DNA of 64,000 nt from CAVVTR01 sp963751245 (GCA_963751245.1 CAVVTR010000006.1:1-64000), one strand, 5' to 3'. Counted from the first letter of the stretch, positions 44,357 through 53,857 are shown. Numbers and translations: made by a program. The notes: a model not told the origin generated them from the letters alone.

Positions 44357-45137
44357 CCTCGCGGCGGCCGACCCCCGGGTGCGCGGCGTCCGCTTCTCCC
44401 GGAACTTCGGCCACCAGATGGCGTTCGCCGCCGGGCTCGACACCGCCAGGGGAGACGCCGCGGTGATCATGGACGCGGACCTCCAGGACCCCCCGGAGGT
44501 CATCCCCGAGCTGGTCGCCCGCTGGCGGGAGGGCTTCGAGGTCGTGTACGCGATGCGCACGCGGCGCGCCGGAGAGGGAGTGTTCAAGAGGCTCACGGCG
44601 GCGGCGTTCTACCGGTTGCTCCGGCGCATCACGCGGGTGGACATCCCGCTGGACACGGGCGACTTCCGCCTCATGGGACGGCGCGCCCTGGAAGCTTTCC
44701 GGAGGCTGCCCGAACGGCACCGGTTCACCCGGGGCATGGTCGCATGGCTGGGGTTTCCGCAGGTGGGGGTGCCCTACGCGCGGGAGGCCCGTCACGCCGG
44801 GGAGACCGGCTACCCGCTGCGGAAGATGGCCCGGCTCGCCGTCGACGCCATCACGTCGTTCTCCCACGTCCCGCTGCAGATGGCCACGGTGCTCGGCTTC
44901 GGCGTGTCCGCCTTCGCCTTCGCCTACATCGTCGTCGTGCTCGTGCTCAAGCTCGCGGGCATCTCGTGGCCCGGCTACACCTCGCTGATGGCGGCCATCC
45001 TGTTCCTGGGCGGCGTCCAGCTCGTCATGATCGGCCTGCTGGGCGAGTACCTCGGGCGCGTCTACGACGAGGTGAAGCGGCGGCCGCTGTACCTGGTGCA
45101 GGAGACCACGGGCGTGGAGGACGGCGACGGTGCGTGA
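44193..45137 (+). CDS. GT2 glycosyltransferase, polyprenyl-phosphate type
   Basis: A 314-residue GT2 enzyme with two C-terminal helices (VLGFGVSAFAFAYIVVVLV and LMAAILFLGGVQLVMIGLLG), the layout of GtrB/DPM1-like enzymes that make polyprenyl-phosphate sugars. The nucleotide-sugar site shows FVDDGSGDRS (Asp42, Asp43), IMDADLQDPPE (Asp94, Asp96) and DTGDFRLMGRRALE. Its lipid-linked sugar would be the donor for the preceding GT-C proteins. GGAGGAGGGGGC precedes GTG at 44193. Confidence 0.9.
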   Translation: MTVELSVVVPVFNEEANLPELARRLRAVLEALLPSWEVVFVDDGSGDRSWEVIRDLAAADPRVRGVRFSRNFGHQMAFAAGLDTARGDAAVIMDADLQDPPEVIPELVARWREGFEVVYAMRTRRAGEGVFKRLTAAAFYRLLRRITRVDIPLDTGDFRLMGRRALEAFRRLPERHRFTRGMVAWLGFPQVGVPYAREARHAGETGYPLRKMARLAVDAITSFSHVPLQMATVLGFGVSAFAFAYIVVVLVLKLAGISWPGYTSLMAAILFLGGVQLVMIGLLGEYLGRVYDEVKRRPLYLVQETTGVEDGDGA

Positions 45138-45149
45138 CCGCCGGGCCGG

Positions 45150-45602
45150 TCAGTGCTCGACGTCGGACACGGCGGCCGCGGGATCGGCGGTGCCCTGGAT
45201 GACCCGCTCGAGCGCCGGGAAGTACCGGTCCATGGTGGCCAGCGAGACGTAGAGCAGGTTCTGGTACTGCCCGTATGTGAAGGCCCCGCCCTCGACGTCG
45301 AGAGAGCTCTTGAAGCGGACCTCGCCGTCGCCGACGTCGAGCTCGAAGTTGCCGAGCAGGAGCCCGTAGTTCGCCCGCGTGACGAACTCCATGACGTCCC
45401 GCCGGCGCGACTCCGGGACCTTGCCCTCGACGAAGGTGAGAAACCGCACGATGCTGCGCCCGGCGTCCACCAGCGCGACCACACGGTAGTTTCCGTTCTC
45501 GCCGGCGACGCCCATCTCGAGCGCCTCCAGCTCCCCGAGGCGCTGGTAGGTCCACTGGTCCCTCTCGAAGTACGCCTTGAGCGTCTCGAACACCGATGCC
45601 AT
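45150..45602 (-). CDS. YbjN-domain protein
   Basis: A 150-residue cytoplasmic protein with the YbjN (bacterial sensory-transduction regulator-like) fold: VFETLKAYFERDQWTYQRL at the start, then VVALVDAGRSIVRFLTFVEG, VTRANYGLLLGNFELDVGDG and ISLATMDRYFPALERVIQG-like ending. YbjN proteins are small chaperone-like or regulatory proteins of uncertain role. GGGAGG lies upstream of the ATG. It converges with the GT2 gene. Confidence 0.75.
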   Translation of the reverse strand: MASVFETLKAYFERDQWTYQRLGELEALEMGVAGENGNYRVVALVDAGRSIVRFLTFVEGKVPESRRRDVMEFVTRANYGLLLGNFELDVGDGEVRFKSSLDVEGGAFTYGQYQNLLYVSLATMDRYFPALERVIQGTADPAAAVSDVEH

Positions 45603-45718
45603 GCACCCTCCCGGCCGCCAGCCCGTCCGAACACCTTTCATCCCAGGGGAACGCGTCGCGCAGAGGAGGATTCCCCGCCGCGCTGGCCCGGCTGGTGGGC
45701 GGATGCTAGTCTTCAGGG

Positions 45719-46843
45719 GTGCCTCGCCTCGCCCTCGTCGGACCCTCCTGGCCTCTCCGGGGCGGCATCGCGGCCACCACGACGGCCCTCGCGGCGGCCC
45801 TCGAGGCCCGTGGCTCACTGGCGGCGTTCCTGACGCCCGGGCGCCAGTACCCGCGCTGGCTGTACCCCGGCGGCGGCGACATCGACCCCGGCGCCTGTCC
45901 ACGGCTCGAGGCCGCGGATCGGTGCTTCGGCGTGGTGGAGCCCTGGACGTGGCCCCGCGTCCGCCGCCGCCTGCGCGGCGTGGCCGCGGACGCCGTGGTG
46001 CTGCCGTACTGGACGTGGGCGTGGGCGCCGTTCGAGCTGCTGGCGGCCGCCGCGGCCGGACCGGTGGTGGGCGTGGTCCACAACCCCGCCGACCACGACG
46101 CGGGCGCGCTGGCCCGGTGGGCCGCGGGCGCCGTCCTGAGGCGCTGCCGGGGGTTCCTCTGCCACGCCTCGTCGGTGGCGGCGACCCTCGAGGAGCGGTA
46201 TCCGGGCGTCCCCACGGCGGTCCACGTCCTGCCCTCCGGGCCGGCGCGGCGTGGCGACCGGGCGGCCGCGCGCCGGGAGCTGGGCGTTCCGGACGGCGCC
46301 GTTGCGGTGCTGTGCTTCGGGCTGATGCGGCCGTACAAGGGCGTAGGGACCCTCCTGGAGGCGGTTGAACGTCTGGAGCCGGGACTTCCGCTGGTGCTGC
46401 TCCTGGCCGGGGAGCCGTGGCGGGGGGCGGGGGAGGAGCTGCGCCGGGCACTGGGGCGCCCCGGGTTGGCCGGGCGGGTGATCCGCCGCCTGGAATGGAT
46501 CGGGGAGGCGGAGGCCGGCGCCTGGTTCGACGCGGCGGACGCCGCCGTGCTGCCCTACCGCAGCGCCACGGGCTCGGCGGTGGCGGCGCGGGCGCTGGCC
46601 TGGGGGCTGCCGGTGGTGGCGAGCCGGGTGGGCGGGCTGGCGGAGGTGGTGGAGGACGGGGAGAACGGCCTGCTGGTGCCGCCCGGGGACCCGCCGGCCT
46701 TGGCCGCGGCGCTGCGGCGCATCGCGACGGAGTCAGGGTTGCGGGCCACCCTCGCGGCCGGGGCGCGGCGCCGGGCGGCGCGGTCGAGCTGGGACGGCTA
46801 CGCGGCCGCGCTGGAGGCCCTCGTCGTCCGCGTCGTGGCCTGA
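45719..46843 (+). CDS. GT4-family glycosyltransferase
   Basis: A 374-residue GT-B enzyme. The N-terminal half starts LALVGPSWPLRGGIAATTTA; the C-terminal half has CFGLMRPYKGVGTLLEAV, LLLAGEPWRGAG, and ALPYRSATGSAVAARALAWG followed by GLPVVASRVGGLAEVV, the GT4 nucleotide-sugar region with the EX7E-like acidic site. It probably adds a sugar to a surface glycan, perhaps with the block upstream, though a separate promoter region and the YbjN gene divide them. The start is GTG at 45719 with no strong ribosome site. Confidence 0.85.
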   Translation: MPRLALVGPSWPLRGGIAATTTALAAALEARGSLAAFLTPGRQYPRWLYPGGGDIDPGACPRLEAADRCFGVVEPWTWPRVRRRLRGVAADAVVLPYWTWAWAPFELLAAAAAGPVVGVVHNPADHDAGALARWAAGAVLRRCRGFLCHASSVAATLEERYPGVPTAVHVLPSGPARRGDRAAARRELGVPDGAVAVLCFGLMRPYKGVGTLLEAVERLEPGLPLVLLLAGEPWRGAGEELRRALGRPGLAGRVIRRLEWIGEAEAGAWFDAADAAVLPYRSATGSAVAARALAWGLPVVASRVGGLAEVVEDGENGLLVPPGDPPALAAALRRIATESGLRATLAAGARRRAARSSWDGYAAALEALVVRVVA

Positions 46844-46911
46844 CGGCGGCCGGGCGGCGAGGAATCGGTCCCTCCCGGGAGCGGTTTTTCCTGGTGTTGG
46901 GGGGACTGCTG

Positions 46912-47379
46912 ATGAAGACGCTGCATGCAGCAATGGCGGGTGTGTTCGTCGTGGCGCTGATGGCGGTGCCTGCGGTACCGGCCCGGGCCGCCAGCTCCGA
47001 CGCCATGACCAGGTGCACCATGAAGTTCAACCTGCGCGGCTGGTCGTTCTTCTACCAGACGGCGCACGGCTCCGGTGTGGTCACCTGCGACAACGGCGAG
47101 AAGGCCGACGTGACCCTCAAGACCGAGGGAGGCGGACTGACCTTCGGCAAGGAGGACGTGGTCAACGGCACCGGCACGTTCTCCGCGGTCCAGGACATCA
47201 AGAATATCTACGGGTCCTACGCCGCGGCGGGGGCCAACGCCGGCGCGGTGAAGTCCTCGCAGGCGGCGGCCATGACGAAGGGCGAGGTCTCGATGGCGCT
47301 GAGCGGGAGCGGCCAGGGGTTCGACCTCGGTGTGGCCTTCAGCAAGTTCACCATCGAGCCGGCCGGCGCGAAGAAGTAG
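46912..47379 (+). CDS. Small secreted protein of unknown function
   Basis: A 155-residue protein with a clear signal peptide (AMAGVFVVALMAVPAVPARA). The mature part has two cysteines (CTMKFN and VTCDNGE), FYQTAHGSGVVTC, and a Gly/Ala-rich C-terminal region with regular strands. It may be a periplasmic lipid-binding or coat-like protein, but I do not recognise a family. It ends three bases before the converging repressor gene. Confidence 0.65.
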   Translation: MKTLHAAMAGVFVVALMAVPAVPARAASSDAMTRCTMKFNLRGWSFFYQTAHGSGVVTCDNGEKADVTLKTEGGGLTFGKEDVVNGTGTFSAVQDIKNIYGSYAAAGANAGAVKSSQAAAMTKGEVSMALSGSGQGFDLGVAFSKFTIEPAGAKK

Positions 47380-47382
47380 CGG

Positions 47383-48060
47383 TCACCGGCGCGGCGGCGC
47401 CGGAGGCGTCCACCACACGACGCGGCCGATGACGACATCGTCCAGCGGTTGTCCGGCGCGGAGCCGGATCGCCCGGGGCAGGTGAGCCGGGTTGTCCGAG
47501 AGCAGGATGAGCACCCGCGACGGGATGTCCAGCACCAGGCGCTTCACCGTGGCGCCCGTCTCTCCGGCGATCTCCTCGCGGACGGCGTAGATGCCGCGGG
47601 GGAGGACCGCGTGCACGGGGGTGCGGTCCACCAGGACGGTGGACCCCGGCGGGATCGTGTCGGCCATGGAGTCCTGCCCCGGTCCCAGCCGGACGAGGAC
47701 GGCGAGCCGGGGCTCGACGCCGAGGCTGCGCAGGAGGGCGCGGGGCAGCGTCTCGGTGCCCTCCAGGTGGTCGGCGACGAAGGCCGGCGGACCGGCCGCG
47801 ATGGTGTCGGCCACCAGGGGGACGTCGGCGGTCTCGCCGGCGGTCCGGGAGGGGACGTCCTCGCCGAGGAGGTCGCTCACGGTGGTTCCCAGCGCCACGG
47901 CGAGGCGGCTGAGGATCGCCACCGTCGGCGTGGACTCTCCGCGTTCGATCTGGGCGAGGAAGGTCCGGGAGACGCCGGCCCGCGATGCCAGAGCCTGCTG
48001 GCTGAGGCCCTGCCGGGTACGGTGCTCGCGCAACGTCGTGCCGAGCCGGTCGGCGCTCAT
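47383..48060 (-). CDS. HTH (XRE)-S24 self-cleaving repressor
   Basis: A 225-residue repressor with an XRE-type helix-turn-helix (LREHRTRQGLSQQALASRAG, residues 10-29, and on to 62) and a LexA-like S24 peptidase half. The active-site serine is Ser131 in GQDSMADTIPPGS, the lysine is Lys173 in GATVKRLVLD, and the Ala-Gly cleavage site is Ala89-Gly90 in DTIAAGPPAF. It should therefore cleave itself on DNA damage, as LexA and phage repressors do. It is divergent from imuA-imuB-dnaE2, whose promoter holds a matching dyad, so it is the likely SOS-type regulator of the mutasome. ATG at 48060 gives the standard HTH spacing. Confidence 0.9.
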   Translation of the reverse strand: MSADRLGTTLREHRTRQGLSQQALASRAGVSRTFLAQIERGESTPTVAILSRLAVALGTTVSDLLGEDVPSRTAGETADVPLVADTIAAGPPAFVADHLEGTETLPRALLRSLGVEPRLAVLVRLGPGQDSMADTIPPGSTVLVDRTPVHAVLPRGIYAVREEIAGETGATVKRLVLDIPSRVLILLSDNPAHLPRAIRLRAGQPLDDVVIGRVVWWTPPAPPRR

Positions 48061-48072
48061 TCGACGTCCATC

Positions 48073-48084
48073 GTTGTCAATATA
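48073..48084 (-). promoter_or_regulatory. Half-site and -10 box in the repressor's own promoter
   Basis: On the minus strand TATATT (48084-48079) is a possible -10 with a weak TGGACG -35 17 bases upstream. The plus strand GTTGTC (48073-48078) matches one arm of the imuA dyad and overlaps the expected start, suggesting weaker autoregulation. Confidence 0.4.
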
Positions 48085-48135
48085 GCCCATCGTCCCGGAG
48101 GCGTCCACCGGCATGGTGGTCAGAACGCCGCCCGG

Positions 48136-48164
48136 TTGACAACCAAAGTTGTCAGGTCTAGATT
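48136..48164 (+). promoter_or_regulatory. imuA promoter with TGACAAC-N4-GTTGTCA operator
   Basis: TTGACA (48136-48141) and TAGATT (48159-48164) are 17 bases apart. A perfect 7-bp dyad, TGACAAC (48137-48143) and GTTGTCA (48148-48154), covers the -35 box and spacer, so a bound repressor would block RNA polymerase. The LexA-type box of other bacteria is absent. Confidence 0.75.
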
Positions 48165-48241
48165 TCTAACGGACGCCATGGTTGCCTTCCGGCGGGTGTC
48201 GCTCTTTGCGCCGGAGGCGGCCGGAGTCACGGGGTGGATCG

Positions 48242-49039
48242 ATGGCGGCGCGGAGTCTGGCGGTGACGGCGGAAGGCGCGGGGGCCGGGCGGCCTCTGGA
48301 CGGCCTGCGCCGGGCGACGGAACGGTGGGTGCTGCGCGAGCGCTCCCGGCGCCGTCTCTCCAGCGGCCTGCCGGCGCTGGACGGGGTGCTGAGCGGGGGT
48401 TGGCCGCAGGGGCGGATCTCCGAGATGGTCGGTCCGGCCTCGTCGGGCAGGACCGGCATCGCCGTGGCCACCGTGGCGGCGGCCACGCGGCGGGGGGAGG
48501 TGGCGGCCTGGATCGACGCCGCCGACGCCTTCGACCCCGGTACGGCGCGGGAAGCCGGTGTGGCGTTGGACCGCGTGCTCTGGGTGCGTCCCCACTCGCC
48601 CACTCAGGCCGTGCGTGCCGCCGAGCTGGTCCTCGAGGCGGGCGGCTTCAGCGTGGTGGTGGTGGACCTGACGCGAAGCGGAGCCGAAGCGCCGGCGGCG
48701 CCGCGGAGCGGCCGGCGGGAGCGCCGGAGCACGCTGCGGGTGCGCCTGGCCCGGGCGGCGGAGCGTGCCGGCGCGGTGGTCCTGGTCCTGTCGGGGTACC
48801 CGTGGGCCGGGACCCTCGCCGGGGTGACGGTGGTGCTGGGCCGGGGGACGGCCGGCTGGGGGCGGCGCGAGCGGGGCGCGCCGGCGTGGCTCTCGGGCCT
48901 GGCGGCTCAGGCCAGGGTGGAGCGGGGAGGGGTGGTGGAGACGGGGCGGACGGTGACGGTGCCGCTGTCGCACCACGGCGAGACCGTTCCCGTCGTGGAG
49001 GCGCCGCCGCTGCGCTGGGGCGCGCAGGCAGGGGCCTGA
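48242..49039 (+). CDS. imuA: ImuA, mutasome accessory protein
   Basis: ImuA helps ImuB and DnaE2 perform damage-induced mutagenic synthesis. The 265-residue protein has a RecA-like core with a degenerate P-loop GPASSGRTGIAVA (Arg instead of the usual Lys) and SSGLPALDGVLSGGWPQG near the start, as in RecA-related ImuA/SulA-like proteins. The ATG at 48242 is used; an earlier TTG at 48182 could lengthen it by 20 residues. It is the first gene of imuA-imuB-dnaE2, with ten bases to imuB. Confidence 0.88.
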   Translation: MAARSLAVTAEGAGAGRPLDGLRRATERWVLRERSRRRLSSGLPALDGVLSGGWPQGRISEMVGPASSGRTGIAVATVAAATRRGEVAAWIDAADAFDPGTAREAGVALDRVLWVRPHSPTQAVRAAELVLEAGGFSVVVVDLTRSGAEAPAAPRSGRRERRSTLRVRLARAAERAGAVVLVLSGYPWAGTLAGVTVVLGRGTAGWGRRERGAPAWLSGLAAQARVERGGVVETGRTVTVPLSHHGETVPVVEAPPLRWGAQAGA

Positions 49040-49049
49040 AGGAGGAACG

Positions 49050-50564
49050 ATGCGTCTGGCGTGCGTCCTGGTTCCCGGCTTTCCCCTGCAGGCGCTGCGC
49101 CGGAGCGATCCCGGCCTGGCCGAGGCCCCCCTCGCGGTGGCGTGCGGTCCCTCGCCCCGGGACGTGGTCGTGGCGGTCTCGGCGGAGGCCGGAGCGCTCG
49201 GGGTGAGGCCGGGAATGACGTCCGCGCAGGCACGGCAGGCGTCCTCGGCGGTGCTGGTCCGGGTGGCGCCGCAGGAGGTGACGGCGGCGGCGGCCGAGGC
49301 GCTGGCCGACGTCGCGGCGAGCTTCTCGCCCCGGGTCCGCCGGCACCGTCCCGGCGAGGTGCTGGCGGACGTGGGCGGGCTGGTGCCGCGCTTCGGCGGC
49401 GAGGGCCGCATCGCCCACGAGCTGCTGCGCGGCTGCCGGAGGGTGGGGCTCGAGGGCTGCGTGGGGATCGCCTCCAGCACGGGCGTGGCCCGGACGGCGG
49501 CCCGGACGGTGGCCCTGAGGGCGCTGGACGGCGTTCCCGCAGCGGGGGCGGCGGCTCCCTGGGCGGTGGTGCCCGAGGGCGGCGAGCGGGGCTTCCTCGC
49601 CCCGCTGCCCGTGGCCCTCCTCGGCGCGGCGTCGGAGCTGACGGTGAGGCTGATGGGCTGGGGCATCCATCGCGCCGGCGAGATGGCGGCGCTGCCGCGG
49701 GAGGAAGTCGCCCTGCGGCTGGGCCGTGAAGGGGTGGCGCTGCACCGCCTGGCCTGCGGGGAGGCGGACGGCGCGTTCATCCCCGACCCGGTGTGCGAGG
49801 TGCTGCGGGAAGGCGTCCTCCTCGAGGACCCGGTGGTCGCCCTCGAGGCCTTCCTGTTCGTGCTCAGGGGCATCCTCACGCGTCTCGTGCAGCGCCTCGA
49901 GCTGCGCGGCGAGGGGTTCGCCGAGGTGCTCCTCGATCTCTCCCTGGAAGGCGGCGAGCACCACGAGGCACGGGTGCGCCTCGTGGCACCCACGCGGGAG
50001 GTGCCGGCGGTGCTGGCGCTGGCGCGGCTGGAGCTGGAGGTGGGTCCTCCGGGGGCGCCGGTGGAGGGCGTCGCGGCCCTGGTCACGCCGGGACGGGTCC
50101 GCCTCGTCCAGGGGTCGTTGTTCGGCGCCCGGACGCCGGCACCGGCAAAGCTCGCCATGACCCTGGCCCGGCTCGCCGCGCTGGTGGAGCCCGGCCGCGT
50201 GGGCGCCCCCGCGGTGCCCGACACACACCGGCCCGGAGGCTGGACGATGGTGGCCTTCGCGCCGGCGCCGGTGGAAGGAGGCGAGGGCGCCGCGGAGAGC
50301 CACCCGCCCGTGCTGCGGACGTTCCGGCCTCCCCGCCGGGCCGACGTGGTGGTGGCCGGGGGCCGGCCGGTGTCGGTGCTCGTGGACGGCCGCGGCGGCA
50401 CGGTGGTCGGCTGGGCGGGACCGTACCGCTTCGTCGGCGAGTGGTGGAGCGAAGAGCCCTGGGCGCGGGACGACTTCGACGTCGCCACCGCGGACGGCAC
50501 GCTGCTGCGGGTGTGCTTCGACCGTCTGGAACACCGGTGGTACGCGGAGGGGGTCTATGACTGA
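49050..50564 (+). CDS. imuB: ImuB, inactive Y-family polymerase
   Basis: A 504-residue Y-family relative without polymerase catalytic acids: the N-terminal region reads CVLVPGFPLQALRR and the usual DE pair later reads ADVGGLVPRF. It acts as an adaptor for DnaE2. The clamp-binding motif QGSLFG (Gln354) is present, as in known ImuB proteins. The C-terminal RRADVVVAGGRPVSVLVDG region matches family members. GGAGGAA precedes the ATG. It overlaps dnaE2 by eight bases. Confidence 0.9.
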   Translation: MRLACVLVPGFPLQALRRSDPGLAEAPLAVACGPSPRDVVVAVSAEAGALGVRPGMTSAQARQASSAVLVRVAPQEVTAAAAEALADVAASFSPRVRRHRPGEVLADVGGLVPRFGGEGRIAHELLRGCRRVGLEGCVGIASSTGVARTAARTVALRALDGVPAAGAAAPWAVVPEGGERGFLAPLPVALLGAASELTVRLMGWGIHRAGEMAALPREEVALRLGREGVALHRLACGEADGAFIPDPVCEVLREGVLLEDPVVALEAFLFVLRGILTRLVQRLELRGEGFAEVLLDLSLEGGEHHEARVRLVAPTREVPAVLALARLELEVGPPGAPVEGVAALVTPGRVRLVQGSLFGARTPAPAKLAMTLARLAALVEPGRVGAPAVPDTHRPGGWTMVAFAPAPVEGGEGAAESHPPVLRTFRPPRRADVVVAGGRPVSVLVDGRGGTVVGWAGPYRFVGEWWSEEPWARDDFDVATADGTLLRVCFDRLEHRWYAEGVYD

Positions 50565-53500
50565 GGGCCCCTACTGCGAGCTGCACGCCCACACCGCCTT
50601 CTCGTTCCTGGAGGGGGCCAGCCAGCCCGAGGAGGTGGCGGCACAGGCGGCCGCGGTAGGGCTGCCCGCGGTGGCGGTGACGGACCGGGGAGGGGTGTAC
50701 GGCACCCCCCGCTTCGCCAAGGCTGCCGGGGTGGAGGGTGTGGAGGCGATCGTGGGCGCCGAGGCGGTGCTGCAGGACGGTGCCCGCCTGCCGTTGCTGG
50801 TCCGCGACGCCCGCGGCTGGTCGAACCTCTGCCGCCTGCTCACGTCGGGTGCCCTGGGGCGTCCCAAGGGAGAGGCGAGGGTGGGGTGGGACCTGGTCGG
50901 TCTCCACGCGGCGGGGCTGTTCGCCCTCGGCGGGGGGGAGGACGGTCCCGTCGTGCAGGCGTTGCGCCGGGGGGGGAGGAGGCGGCCGGGGGCGTGCTTC
51001 GCCGCCTGGTGGCGCTGTTCGGCGCCGGTGGTGTCGCCGTGGAGGTGCAGCGCCATCAGCGCCGCGGCGAGGAGCGGCGCAACGCCGCGCTGGTGAGGGC
51101 GGCCCGGAACGCGGGGGTGCCGGTGGTGGCCACCCAGGATGCCATCATGGCGGCCTCCGCCGACGGGCCGGTGGCCGACGTGCTCGCCTGCCTGAGGGCG
51201 GGTTGCACCCTCGACGAAGCCGGGCGGCGGCTGGAGACGAACCGTGCCCGGCGCCTGCGGTCGCCGGCGGAGATGGCGCGGCTGTTCGCCGACCTGCCCG
51301 GGGCGGTCGCCGCCACGGAACGGGTGGCCGGTGTGTGCGCGTTCCGCCTCTCGGACCTGCCGTACCGCTTCCCGTCCGTGGAGCTCGGGGAGGAGAGGGA
51401 CGAGAACACGGAGCTGCGTGCCCGGGTCGGGAGCGGGGCGGCGGAGCGCTACAAAGAGGTGTCGGCGCGGGTGCAGGCCCAGCTCGAGCGGGAGCTCGGC
51501 CTCATCGCGCGGCTGGGGCTCGCCGGCTACTTCCTCGTGGTGCACGACATCGTGCGCTACTGCCGGTCCCGCGGCATCCTCGCCCAGGGCCGGGGCTCGG
51601 CGGCCAACAGCGCCGTCTGCTACGCCCTGGCCATCACCAGCATCGACCCCATCGCCTACGGGCTCCTGTTCGAGCGGTTCCTCTCCGAGGAGCGGGGGGA
51701 GTGGCCGGACATCGACCTGGACCTGCCCTCCGGGGCGCTGCGCGAGGAGGTGATCCAGCACGTCTACCGCACCCACGGGGAGCGGGGCGCCGCGATGACC
51801 GCGAACGTCATCACCTACCGGGGACGCAGCGCCGTGCGGGAGGCCGGAAAGGTGCTGGGGTTCGCCGTCCATCACCTGGACGGTCTGTCCCGCCTGCTGC
51901 GCGGGTGGGGGTTCGAGGGGGAGCCGCGGGAGGAGCTCGCGGCCCACCTGCGTGCCGTGGGGGTGGATCTCCGGGAGCGCCGGGCGCGGCTCCTCGTGGA
52001 GGTGGTTGCCCGCATGCTCCACCTGCCCCGTCACCTGGGTCAGCACTCCGGCGGCATGGTGCTGGCCGCCGGCCGTCTGGACGACGTGGTGCCCCTCGAG
52101 CCCGCTTCCATGCCCGGCCGCGTCGTCATCCAGTGGGACAAGGACGACTGCGCCGACCTGGGCATCATCAAGGTGGACCTGCTCGGTCTCGGCATGCTGC
52201 AGGTGCTCCAGGACGTGGTGCCGCTCATTCGCGAGCAGGAAGGAGTGGAGGTGGACCTCGCCCACCTCCCCTCCGACGACCCACCGGTGTACGAGGCGCT
52301 GTGCCGCGCGGATACCGTGGGGTGGTTCCAGGTGGAGAGCCGCGCCCAGATGGCGACCCTGCCGAGGATGCGGCCGCGGCGCTTCTACGACCTGGTGGTG
52401 GAGGTCGCGATCATCCGTCCGGGTCCCATCGTCGGCAGGATGGTGCATCCCTACCTGAACCGGCGCGCGGGGCGCGAGCCCGTGGTCTACCCGCATCCGG
52501 ACCTGAAGCCGATCCTCGAGCGCACGCTGGGGGTGCCGCTGTTCCAGGAGCAGCTCATGCGGCTGGCCATGGTGGCGGCCGGCTTCACCGGCGGCCAGGC
52601 CGAGGAGCTCCGCCGGGCCATGGGCGCCAAGCGCTCGGTGGAGCGCATGCGCAAGCTCGAGGCCGACCTGCGGCGGGGCATGGCCGACAGGGGGATCACC
52701 GGCGGCGCCGCCGACGAGGTCGTGCAGGGGATCACCTCCTTCGCCCTCTACGGCTTCCCGGAGTCCCACGCCGCTTCCTTCGCCCTCATCGCCTACGCCT
52801 CGGGCTACCTGAAGGTGCACCACCCGGTCTGTTACCTCGCCGCCATGCTCAACGCCTGGCCGATGGGCTTCTACCAGCCTGCCACGCTGGTCCAGGATGC
52901 CCGGCGCCACGGTGTGCGGGTGCTGCCCGTGGACGTGGGCCGGTCGGCGTGGCGGTGCACGGTGGAGCGGGGGGAGGGGACCGCCGGCGCCGGTGGAGGA
53001 TCCCTCGCGGTGCGTCTGGGGCTGCGGTTCGTCCGGGGGCTGCGCGAAGAGGCGGGGGGGTGCATCGCGGCCGAGGCCGCGCTGGCGCCGTTCGCCTCCG
53101 TGCGCGACGTGGCCCGCCGGTGCCGCCTGCGAGACGACGAGCTGGCCGCCCTCGCCCGGGTGGGGGCCTTCGCCTCCCTGGGGGCCACCCGGCGCTCCGC
53201 GCTGTGGCAGGTCGCCGCCCTGGACGGCCGGCGTCCCGCGCTGGCCCAGGTCATGGAGCCCGACGCGGGGCGGAGCCCCCTTCCCGAGATGAGCCGCGAC
53301 GAGCGTTACGCCGCCGACTACGCCGGCGCCGGTCTCACCGTCGGGCGCCACCCGCTGGCGCTGCGTCGCGGGCAGCTCGACCGGAGGGGGATCCTCTCCG
53401 CCGCCCGGCTGACCGGGGTGCCCCACGGTCGCCGGGTGCGGGTGGGTGGGGTCGCCATCGTGCGGCAGCGTCCGGGTACGGCCCGGGGCCTGTGCTTCAC

Positions 53501-53708
53501 CACCCTGGAGGACGAGACGGGCTTCGCCAACGTGGTGTTCATGCCGGACTTCTTCGCCGCGCACCGGTCCGTCATCACCGGGAGCGCGCTGCTGGAGGTG
53601 GAGGGCGTCGTGCAGTCCCGTGACGGAGTCGTCACCGTGCGCGCCGACGGGGTGCGGCCGCTGTTCGGGGATCCTCCTCCGGCGACGCCCTCGCGGGACT
53701 TCCGCTGA
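50557..53708 (+). CDS. dnaE2: Error-prone DNA polymerase DnaE2, one frameshift
   Basis: DnaE2 is the translesion C-family polymerase of the mutasome. The PHP domain starts CELHAHTAFSFLEGASQPE. The palm shows WPDIDLDLPSGALREE with the catalytic aspartates, QGRGSAANSAVCYAL, LGLAGYFLVVHDIV and HLGQHSGGMVLAAGRL. A C-terminal tail includes KRSVERMRKLEADLR and OB-type residues (VRVGGVAIVRQRPGTARGLC). The frame changes at a run of eight G (50969-50976): nine G would keep one protein of about 1050 residues. Sequence on both sides is intact, so an assembly error or a phase-variable tract is more likely than a decayed gene. Confidence 0.9.
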
Positions 53709-53857
53709 AGCAGTCCGGGGAGAACGGGCGGTGGGGGTTCCGCTCCGCGTCGCGGAGCGCCGGCGAATAGCCAGAAAAGAGAATGAGACGTATACTAAAC
53801 GAATGGCCAGATCCTGCGTGCGAGAGTCATGACCACACGAGCCGCTACGAGGCATCC

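Noticed and set aside
48120..48180. Canonical LexA box before imuA
   Set aside because: The dyad TGACAAC-N4-GTTGTCA matches neither the Gram-negative CTGT-N8-ACAG nor the Gram-positive GAAC-N4-GTTC box exactly; it is described as its own operator.
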